Source: Hungatella sp. UBA3402
GTDB lineage: Bacteria; Bacillota; Clostridia; Lachnospirales; Lachnospiraceae
Length of the DNA: 14,014 nucleotides
NCBI GenBank assembly: GCA_002358555.1
Contig: DEPC01000005.1
Location: forward strand, 1 to 14,014
Direction: 5' to 3'
Shown here in pieces: positions 6,418 through 12,750 of the stretch (positions within the stretch are counted from its first letter, which is position 1; every line of letters starts with the position of its first letter). The notes below the pieces were generated by a model. The model was not told where the DNA came from. It ran no database searches and saw only the letters and a list, made by a program, of their open reading frames with translations. Position numbers and translations under genes: made by a program.

Positions 6418-6834
6418 ATGATCTCTAAGCATCTCTACAGTAGCCTTGTCCCGTTCTCCTCCAAAAAATTTATCCAATACCTGTCCAAACACTGGTTCAT
6501 TGCTGACTGTTTCAAACAATGTCATACAAGATTTCAGTTTCCAGTTATCTGGCTCTCCCATAACAGCTCTTGGGTCATTGCTTTCCAGTTTCAACAGTTC
6601 TTTAGAAATTTCTAAAAGCCTGCTGCCCAGGATGGGATGGGCCAGATATTTCTCTGCCTCCTTTCTATTTTCAATTCCATAATATTGAGCTGTAGAGCTG
6701 TGTCCAAGCCCCTTCATCTGTGGAAAAATATACCACATCCAATGACTACGTTTTTTTCCTCTTTTTATCTCCTCCAATGCAGTATCATAGCTGCGTTTTT
6801 GTGCTTCTATAAATCGTTGAATCCCGTCACTCAT
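6415..6834 (-). CDS. DUF1810 family protein
   Basis: The product matches the DUF1810 family (sometimes mislabelled calpastatin), a small, usually single-domain protein of unknown biochemical function. Recognised blocks are IQRFIEAQKRSYDTALEEIK near the start, KRSHWMWYIFPQMKGLG (the family signature), then AEKYLAHPILGSRL and the C-terminal KLKSCMTLFE. There is no signal peptide or membrane segment, so it should be cytoplasmic. Start choice: the Met at 6849 would have AGGA only a few bases before it, partly in a hairpin; the Met at 6834 has AAGGA seven bases upstream and gives the usual N-terminus (MSDGIQRF, 139 residues), so it is preferred. The gene follows the DUF262/DUF1524 gene by about 30 to 45 bases on the same strand and is probably translated from the same mRNA. 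No function is claimed. Confidence 0.88.
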   Translation of the reverse strand: MSDGIQRFIEAQKRSYDTALEEIKRGKKRSHWMWYIFPQMKGLGHSSTAQYYGIENRKEAEKYLAHPILGSRLLEISKELLKLESNDPRAVMGEPDNWKLKSCMTLFETVSNEPVFGQVLDKFFGGERDKATVEMLRDH

Positions 6835-6854
6835 TATTTTTTCCTTCATTCTTC

Positions 6855-6873
6855 CTATGTAACGGATACATAG
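6855..6873 (-). promoter_or_regulatory. Hairpin between the DUF262/DUF1524 and DUF1810 genes
   Basis: CTATGTA (6855-6861) and TACATAG (6867-6873) form a perfect seven-pair stem with a five-base loop. An overlapping inverted repeat, ATACAT-AG-ATGTAT, is at 6866-6879. On the mRNA the stem ends directly against the AGGAAG ribosome-site candidate for the upstream DUF1810 start. It may tune translation of the second gene or be a protein-binding site; it lacks the T-run of a terminator. Confidence 0.45.
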
Positions 6874-6879
6874 ATGTAT

Positions 6880-8871
6880 TTAGCTGCTTCCTTTTGGCAA
6901 CTCGTCTGGTACTTTTCTATTGTCCATCACAAATTTTATATAAATGAGTCTATCCATCTGTTCTTTTGTAAGCTTAAATTTCCACCGCTGTTCCATAAAC
7001 TGCAAAAGTCTTTTGCTTCGGTTATAAATTTTTCTTCCTGTCCAGTTTTTCTCTTTAGAAACTTCAATTTCTGAGTGAGAGCCATTTTCATATCCTCGCC
7101 TCTGTGAAGAAGATTTCTTCTTGTCTGGAAAACTATCATTTTGAAGACTTGAGTTTATACTTTGGGAAAGGCATAGTAAATTTCCTAAAGCCCCTGATAA
7201 AACAGTAACCTCATCTTCATGAAACTGGCGGAACTGATTTCTCCAATAGTAATTTTCTGGAGTCTGAGGAAGAATATGTTCAACAGAAACCTTGTCTTTT
7301 TCTGTTGTAGTAAATACCTCCCAACTGACCTTTTCAATCTTATTCTTTTTAGCAAGATTATATTCATACTCGTACAAAAAATATTTGATAGAATTCCAGT
7401 AATAAAAACCATATCCTTCCGAAAAATATTTCTCGATTTTTGTAACAAAATTGGGAATTGCATATTCAACTTCAGCATCTGCTGTTTTATTGATATCATC
7501 AGCCAATTCTTGGGCAGTCATTTCCTTTTGATAAATGCTTCTGGCAGCACGATAATAATCGCTGCTATAAAGAGATGCATGAAAAGCTCCAATTCTAAAG
7601 CAGATAAACAGAAACCTCTCTATTGCCTGAAATACACTGGTTCGCTGTTCTTCTGAAAAATCTCTGCGACTGATAATTGCCATCACCAAGGGTCTAAAAT
7701 ATCCCATTCCAACTCTGTTAAGCCTGTCCACCCATAGTTTTCCTTCATCATCTAAATGTTGACTTTGTTCTGGAAAATAAGTATCATACCAATATTTTGC
7801 CATCTTCTTTAAACTTTTCACATAATCACCAATCTCTTTATGCTCAAGTTTTGGAGTATCCAAACTGTCAAATATATTTTTCTGTGAAAATTTATTCAGC
7901 AAAAATGTGATATAGTCATCACCTTTACGTCTGGAATAGGAAAAATATAGAATCCAATGTGCACGCAAAAATTCGTCATCAGAAAGAGGTAGTTTTTCAT
8001 TTCTGCCAAGCTGAAAATAGACTTCCTTCCAGGCATCATTAATCTCTTTTCTCAAGTTTTCTTTTTCTATTCTATCAAACTGTTCCTCTGGATATAATGT
8101 AGTAAGGTAAATCAGCCTATTTTTCAGCAACTCCAAATTGGTCAGCTTTTTCCCCCGATTGTTCATGGTTTCAAAGGCAACAAAAACATCATAATCATCA
8201 TCTATTTCATAGATATTAAACATAAGTCTCAAAGTCAATTTCAAGTAAAGACTATTTATCCCGTCTATACCTTTATCTTCATAAAAGGCAGTAAGATTCT
8301 CCTTAAAGAACTGCTTAGCAAATTTTAAATTCTTTGTATAATAAGTTTTATTGATTGTACCCGAATTAGGTTCATTAAAAATCTTATATCGCAGATACTC
8401 TGCACTTGGATTGTCTATCTCATATCCGAACAGATAAGTAGTAATCTGGTTATTAGGGGGTCTTCGCTGGCAGATATATTTTTCTGACACATGTTCCAAG
8501 GTTTCATATCCCAGCACAATCTCTTTATCGCTTTTTCCTTTATTTTCTTTCTGTTTGCGTATAAAATCTACGATTTCATTGATAAGAATTACAAAAGTTG
8601 TAAGTCTCTGTTGTCCATCAACAACATGACATGCCTTAAATCCCTTTTCCAGAATCCATAAATCTTTCCCCCAATTTGTTATTTCATTCCTACTTAAATT
8701 TTTTAAAGACAAAAGTCCTGTATAATGGTATCTATCCTGCTGCAGATTCATCAAATCATCCCAAAAGTCTACAAGCTGCTGTTTCTGCCAGGCATAGCCC
8801 CGCTGATAATCAGGTATCCTAAAAAGCCTATTTTGAAATAACAGTGAAAGTGGCTGAAGCTCATTAGCCAT
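6880..8871 (-). CDS. DUF262 and DUF1524 (HNH) protein, GmrSD-type putative nuclease
   Basis: This 663-residue fusion has an N-terminal DUF262 domain (ParB/sulfiredoxin-like NTPase) and a C-terminal DUF1524 domain (variant HNH nuclease). DUF262 signs are IPDYQRGYAW (19-28), HVVDGQQRLTTF (82-93) with the DGQQR nucleotide motif, and FETMNNRGKKLTNLELLKN (233-251). A helical middle region (about 270-510) follows. DUF1524 signs are SVEHILPQTPENYYW (529-543) and LGNLLCLSQSINSSLQNDSF (562-581) followed by the Lys cluster. Related proteins include GmrSD type IV restriction enzymes, which cut modified (glucosylated hydroxymethylcytosine) phage DNA, and SspE and BrxU of other defence systems. The target here is unknown. 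An AAGGAG ribosome site stands nine bases before the ATG. It starts 53 bases after rsmI with no terminator between. All key residues look intact. Its base composition is AT-rich compared with the housekeeping genes, which hints at acquisition. Confidence 0.92.
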   Translation of the reverse strand: MANELQPLSLLFQNRLFRIPDYQRGYAWQKQQLVDFWDDLMNLQQDRYHYTGLLSLKNLSRNEITNWGKDLWILEKGFKACHVVDGQQRLTTFVILINEIVDFIRKQKENKGKSDKEIVLGYETLEHVSEKYICQRRPPNNQITTYLFGYEIDNPSAEYLRYKIFNEPNSGTINKTYYTKNLKFAKQFFKENLTAFYEDKGIDGINSLYLKLTLRLMFNIYEIDDDYDVFVAFETMNNRGKKLTNLELLKNRLIYLTTLYPEEQFDRIEKENLRKEINDAWKEVYFQLGRNEKLPLSDDEFLRAHWILYFSYSRRKGDDYITFLLNKFSQKNIFDSLDTPKLEHKEIGDYVKSLKKMAKYWYDTYFPEQSQHLDDEGKLWVDRLNRVGMGYFRPLVMAIISRRDFSEEQRTSVFQAIERFLFICFRIGAFHASLYSSDYYRAARSIYQKEMTAQELADDINKTADAEVEYAIPNFVTKIEKYFSEGYGFYYWNSIKYFLYEYEYNLAKKNKIEKVSWEVFTTTEKDKVSVEHILPQTPENYYWRNQFRQFHEDEVTVLSGALGNLLCLSQSINSSLQNDSFPDKKKSSSQRRGYENGSHSEIEVSKEKNWTGRKIYNRSKRLLQFMEQRWKFKLTKEQMDRLIYIKFVMDNRKVPDELPKGSS

Positions 8872-8924
8872 TACCCTTTTCTCCTTCTACATTACTAGCT
8901 ATTTGATTTATTGCAAAATTTCAT

Positions 8925-9761
8925 TTATAATAACTGCTGATATACCTCTCTCTTGCTGATTCCTCTGTCTTTGGCAGCCATCCGCATAGCTTCTTTTCTT
9001 GGTATTCCTTGATTTTCATAATAAGCTACATGCTCTTCAATGCTCATTTCCTGCCATTCTTTTTCTTTCTGGGCTTGTTTGTCCGCAAAACTGCGTCCTT
9101 GTACAGCTATAACAAATTCCCCTTTTGGTTCCTCGGTTTGGTATCTCGTTATGGCAGCATCCAGAGTTGTCCGTGATATCTCTTCATACCGTTTTGTCAA
9201 TTCCCGACATAAAGTAATGGTTCTGTCTCCCAAAGCCTCTCTCAATTCTCCCAGAGTCTTTAACAATCTATGAGGCGCTTCATATAAGATAATAGTCCTA
9301 GTCTCCTCTCTCAGTTCCTCTAAAATCCACTGTCTTTCCTTTTTGTCTGTCGGAAGAAACGCTTCAAAGCAAAATCTCCTTGTACTCATACCAGACAATG
9401 TAAGAGCTGTAATACAGGCTGAAGGCCCTGGGAGAGATGTCACTTCAATTCCTGCTTCATAGCACTGTTTTACCAATTCCTCTCCTGGGTCAGAGATTGC
9501 AGGAGTTCCCGCATCAGTTACCAGGGCAATGGTTACTCCCTCTTTCATCTTTTCCACCAGATATTTTGCTTTATCTATCTTATTAAATTCATGGTAACTA
9601 GTCATAGGAGTTTTTATCTCGAAACGATTCAGCAGTTTGATGCTGTGACGGGTATCTTCTGCTGCAATCAAATCTGCCTCTTTTAATATCTTTAATACCC
9701 GATAAGAGATATCTTCCAGATTTCCTATTGGAGTTGCACACAAATATAATTTCCCTTGCAT
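8925..9761 (-). CDS. rsmI: 16S rRNA (cytidine-1402-2'-O)-methyltransferase
   Basis: The enzyme methylates the ribose of C1402 in the decoding centre of 16S rRNA using SAM and belongs to the tetrapyrrole-methylase fold. Signature blocks, numbered from the chosen start, are LYLCATPIGNLEDIS (5-19), AEDTRHS (34-40), VTDAGTPAISDPG (81-93), PGPSACITAL (111-120) and LYEAPHRLL (159-167). A small helical C-terminal domain follows. The frame is open further upstream to 9833, but that would overlap trmN6 and add residues foreign to the family. The Met at 9761 has an excellent GAGGTGA ribosome site, which overlaps the trmN6 stop, and gives 278 residues, normal for RsmI. It is fourth in the holB-ricT-trmN6-rsmI operon. 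Its fold is shared with cobA at the other end of the window, but the two are clearly different subfamilies. Confidence 0.97.
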   Translation of the reverse strand: MQGKLYLCATPIGNLEDISYRVLKILKEADLIAAEDTRHSIKLLNRFEIKTPMTSYHEFNKIDKAKYLVEKMKEGVTIALVTDAGTPAISDPGEELVKQCYEAGIEVTSLPGPSACITALTLSGMSTRRFCFEAFLPTDKKERQWILEELREETRTIILYEAPHRLLKTLGELREALGDRTITLCRELTKRYEEISRTTLDAAITRYQTEEPKGEFVIAVQGRSFADKQAQKEKEWQEMSIEEHVAYYENQGIPRKEAMRMAAKDRGISKREVYQQLL

Positions 9762-9771
9762 TCGGTTCACC

Positions 9772-10524
9772 TCAATATCCATAGATTTCATAAATCTCAT
9801 CAGTATAAACTCCTGGCTCTTGGTACACGACAACAGGAGCTTCCACTTTGACCATAGACCGTCCGCCTCTCACTGCTTCAATCAATACCATATTTGCCTC
9901 TTTATCTATGTAAGGGTGAACCAGCTTGATTCTCTTTGGCTCTAGTTTATAGGAGGTCAGCTTTGTAATAATCTCAATCAGACGATGTGGTCGGTGAACC
10001 ATATAAAATCTTCCTCCAGGCCGCAATAGACTTGCTGCTACTCTCACCACATCTTCCAAAGTACATAAAATTTCATGTCTGGCAATCGCCTTAGAAAGTT
10101 TAGGATTCTTTAATCCGTGGGCATCATTCATGTAGGGAGGATTTGATGTAACCACATCAAATCTTGCCAGACCAAATTTCTCACAAGCTTGGCAGATATC
10201 CCCCTGAACAATCGTAATTTTCTCCTCCAAACCATTTAAAGCTACGCTCCTGGAAGCCATATCTGCCATGTCCTCCTGGATTTCAAGTCCTGTGTAATGT
10301 TCTCCCTCATATTTTGCTTCCAAAAGGATTGGGATAATTCCAGTGCCTGTACCCAAATCAATGACATGCTCCCCAGGCTTAACCATGGCAAACCCAGAGA
10401 GAAGGACTGCATCCATCCCAAAACAGAATCCTTCTTTGTTTTGAATGATGCAGTATCCGTTTCTCTGCAAATCGTCAATTTTCTCGTTTTCTTTTACTAT
10501 ATCAAGGGCTTTTTTAGTCATCAT
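9772..10524 (-). CDS. trmN6: tRNA1(Val) A37 N6-methyltransferase (TrmN6/YabB type)
   Basis: A 250-residue SAM-dependent methyltransferase. The SAM loop is VIDLGTGTGIIPILL (54-68), the acidic ribose contact is in LEIQEDM (80-86), and the catalytic motif VTSNPPYM (125-132) has NPPY, typical of N6-adenine methyltransferases. The N-terminal block GYCIIQNKEGFCFGMDAVLLSGF (23-45) is characteristic of the YfiC/YabB group, which modifies A37 of tRNA-Val. The position between ricT and rsmI is the same as Bacillus yabB. Two ATGs lie in tandem at the start; the first overlaps the ricT end by 11 bases, with GGAAAG upstream as ribosome site. The tRNA target is inferred from family and synteny. Confidence 0.92.
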   Translation of the reverse strand: MMTKKALDIVKENEKIDDLQRNGYCIIQNKEGFCFGMDAVLLSGFAMVKPGEHVIDLGTGTGIIPILLEAKYEGEHYTGLEIQEDMADMASRSVALNGLEEKITIVQGDICQACEKFGLARFDVVTSNPPYMNDAHGLKNPKLSKAIARHEILCTLEDVVRVAASLLRPGGRFYMVHRPHRLIEIITKLTSYKLEPKRIKLVHPYIDKEANMVLIEAVRGGRSMVKVEAPVVVYQEPGVYTDEIYEIYGY

Positions 10525-11425
10525 CTAGCTTGGACTTTCCTTCCTTTTTCTCCAATGCCTCCAATTTTTTCAATTCATCATCCTGAACATGGACTCGTTC
10601 TTTCTTTCTCCTGGGCTTAAATCGAAGCTGCTCTACTTTATATTCCCGAATCTCCTTTTCATCTCTGTCCACAGTCACTACAACCTTGACAAGCTGTCTG
10701 AGCACATTCACGCTGTGAACCTCTCCTCGGAGATTATCATCTGTAGTCACATAATCTCCAATTCCTGGAAGCTTGCTGTTCAAATATTCATAGGTTTCTT
10801 CCTCATTTTTCAGACAGCACATGAGACGTCCACAGACTCCTGATATCTTGGTGGGATTTAACGATAAATTCTGCTCCTTGGCCATTTTAATGGATACAGG
10901 AATAAATTCTGACAAATAGGTATGACAGCATAACAGCCTTCCACAGATTCCCACACCTCCCACAATCTTTGTCTCATCTCGAACTCCTACCTGTCGCAGT
11001 TCAATCCTTGTCTTAAATACAGAGGCTAAGTCCTTTACCAATTCCCTGAAATCAATTCTGCCGTCAGCTGTGAAATAAAACAGAATTTTATTGTTGTCAA
11101 ATGTGTATTCTACATCAATCAATTTCATTTCCAATCTGTGTTTTTTAATCTTTTCAAGACAGATTTTAAATGCCTCTTTTTCCTTTTTCTTATTGGCATC
11201 TTCTATCTCATCATCATCTGTAGTAGCCATTCGGATTACTGGCTTCAGCGGCTGAACTACAGAAGAATCCTCCACTTCTCTGCATCCAAGGACAACATAT
11301 CCATATTCAATTCCGCGGGCAGTCTCTACAATCACATGTTGTCCTGCCTCAATCTCACTATCTCCAGGGGCAAAATAATAGATTTTCCCTGCATTTCTGA
11401 ATCTAACTCCAATTACTTTTATCAT
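10514..11425 (-). CDS. ricT: PSP1-domain protein RicT (YaaT), RNase Y accessory factor
   Basis: The 303-residue protein has the PSP1 domain and six-cysteine pattern of RicT: GICGRLLCCHTYL (Cys 161, 166, 167) and GVCGRLMCCLKNE (Cys 198, 203, 204). In Bacillus subtilis RicT joins RicA and RicF in a complex with iron-sulfur clusters that assists RNase Y in mRNA maturation and influences sporulation and competence. RicA and RicF are not in this window. The N-terminus MIKVIGVRFRNAGKIYYFAP fits the family. The C-terminal tail (about 270-303) is highly charged and Lys-rich. The best ribosome-site candidate, GAGGG, is 14 bases before the ATG, farther than usual, and no nearer in-frame start is evident. 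It lies 62 bases after holB and overlaps trmN6, as in the Bacillus holB-yaaT cluster. Confidence 0.95.
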   Translation of the reverse strand: MIKVIGVRFRNAGKIYYFAPGDSEIEAGQHVIVETARGIEYGYVVLGCREVEDSSVVQPLKPVIRMATTDDDEIEDANKKKEKEAFKICLEKIKKHRLEMKLIDVEYTFDNNKILFYFTADGRIDFRELVKDLASVFKTRIELRQVGVRDETKIVGGVGICGRLLCCHTYLSEFIPVSIKMAKEQNLSLNPTKISGVCGRLMCCLKNEEETYEYLNSKLPGIGDYVTTDDNLRGEVHSVNVLRQLVKVVVTVDRDEKEIREYKVEQLRFKPRRKKERVHVQDDELKKLEALEKKEGKSKLDDD

Positions 11426-11487
11426 ATTAACTTAACTATCCCTCTCTTTTTTAGTAACCATTTGATAGTTTCCCTGTCACCATTTCT

Positions 11488-12477
11488 CTAATTTTCTTTC
11501 ATTACTAAAAACATCAGTTCCATGGCAAGCTCCATATTTACATTAGCTTGTAAACGAACTCTTGCTTTTTCAATAGCCTGCAAAATATTTTCAAATCCAT
11601 CATAGCCGATTTTCTGACTCATCTCATTCATGGCAGTATATTCATCTTTAAAAATCAACAGATTTGCATCCTTTGTCACCTTGAACATCAAGGCGTCTCT
11701 GTACCATATCTGCATAAAATCCAGACATTCAAAAAGGTCTAGATTATCTTCTTTCATCTTTTTGATGTAATTTAATAGCATAGAAATATCCATATCATGA
11801 ATTCGTTTCAGCATCTGGATAAGTTCTTCATATAAATTTTGAAATTCCTCTGACTGAGCAATTTTGACAGCTTTTCCTAAATTTCCTCTTGCAAATGCTG
11901 CATAAATATCAGCTTTATTTTCTGGTACAGATAATTTATCAATCAAATAATCTCGGATAGTAGAATCTTTTAAAGGTTTTAATTTCAACTGTACACATCG
12001 GGAAAGAATCGTTGGCAAAAATGCATCTGGATTCGTGGTCAAAAGGATTATCACTGCATATGCAGGAGGTTCCTCGATGGTCTTTAATAAGGCATTTTGC
12101 GCCTGGATTGTCATCTTTTGCGCATCATCTACTATATAAATTTTATAATTGCCGCTGTAAGGACGAATCATAATTGTATCATTGATTTGATGCCTGATAT
12201 CATCTACCCCTATACTTGTAGGCTTTTCATGTGTAGTACAAATGAAATCGGGATGATTTCCTGATAAAACCTGTTTGCAGCTATGGCATGACAGGCATGG
12301 CTGGGTAGTCCCTTTTTCACACAGAAGGCTTAGGGCAAATGCATTAGCTAAAGCCCTGCGACCACTGCCTGCTTCTCCAGATAGAATATAGGCATGGGAA
12401 ACTTTATGATTTTCGATTGCTTTTTGGAAATGGGTTTTTATATGCTCCTGCCCTGGTATGTCTTGAAAGCCTGGCAT
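11488..12477 (-). CDS. holB: DNA polymerase III delta' subunit (clamp loader)
   Basis: The 329-residue AAA+ protein is the delta' arm of the clamp-loader complex that places the beta sliding clamp on DNA. The N-terminus reads FQDIPGQEHIKTHFQKAI. The Walker A region is GEAGSGRRALA (34-44), where the usual Lys-Thr is replaced by Arg-Arg, in keeping with delta' not hydrolysing ATP. A zinc module has Cys 53, 61, 64 and 67 (PCLSCHSC). IYIVDDAQKMT (113-123) is the Walker B region, NALLKTIEEPP (128-138) follows, and LSRC (158-161) is the SRC motif that stimulates the ATPase sites. A GGAGG ribosome site stands nine bases before the ATG. It is the first gene of the operon, about 118 nucleotides downstream of the predicted transcription start. 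Confidence 0.95.
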   Translation of the reverse strand: MPGFQDIPGQEHIKTHFQKAIENHKVSHAYILSGEAGSGRRALANAFALSLLCEKGTTQPCLSCHSCKQVLSGNHPDFICTTHEKPTSIGVDDIRHQINDTIMIRPYSGNYKIYIVDDAQKMTIQAQNALLKTIEEPPAYAVIILLTTNPDAFLPTILSRCVQLKLKPLKDSTIRDYLIDKLSVPENKADIYAAFARGNLGKAVKIAQSEEFQNLYEELIQMLKRIHDMDISMLLNYIKKMKEDNLDLFECLDFMQIWYRDALMFKVTKDANLLIFKDEYTAMNEMSQKIGYDGFENILQAIEKARVRLQANVNMELAMELMFLVMKEN

Positions 12478-12601
12478 GGTAGGTGTCCTCCGTTTTTTTA
12501 TTTTTGGTAATAAAAGGTATTCTTTTGTTCTATTATGTAAGCTGGAGCTTGCTATATTTCATGCCTGATAAAACAGAATATATTAGCTTGCTTACGTGGA
12601 C

Positions 12602-12629
12602 ATTATATCACGATTTTTCCCCATTTCAA
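12602..12629 (-). promoter_or_regulatory. Sigma-A-type promoter of the holB operon
   Basis: The minus strand shows a perfect TATAAT -10 box (plus-strand ATTATA, 12602-12607) with a TG extension. A TTGAAA -35 box (12624-12629) stands 16 bases away. Dyad arms CGTG/CACG flank the -10. The sequence from 12588 to 12611 is nearly the same as at the glgC promoter. The leader (about 118 nucleotides) can form a hairpin through GTAAGC near its 5' end and GCTTAC further down. Confidence 0.7.
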
Positions 12630-12673
12630 ATACCTTATATTGGTTCTAATGATGGTATTCTCATGGGGAAAAC

Positions 12674-12702
12674 TTGATAATAGCAGCTATTGATGGTAAG
12701 AT
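12674..12702 (+). promoter_or_regulatory. Promoter of the binding-protein gene
   Basis: TTGATA (12674-12679) and TAAGAT (12697-12702) are separated by exactly 17 bases, with TGG directly before the -10 giving an extended -10. Transcription would start about 40 bases before the TTG start codon. The spacer holds a small inverted repeat, ATAGC-A-GCTAT (12680-12690). The promoter is divergent from that of holB, with the two -35 boxes about 45 bases apart. Confidence 0.5.
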
Positions 12703-12750
12703 AAACTTATATCACAGGAATCAAAAATTAAGTTCTAGGAGGAAAGATTA

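Noticed and set aside
7219..7656. A 145-codon plus-strand open frame inside the DUF262/DUF1524 gene
   Set aside because: It is antisense to an intact, motif-rich gene and shows no recognisable protein features.
9762..9833. An in-frame N-terminal extension of rsmI starting at 9833
   Set aside because: It overlaps the trmN6 coding end, has no family similarity, and the Met at 9761 has a far better ribosome site and matches the RsmI N-terminus.
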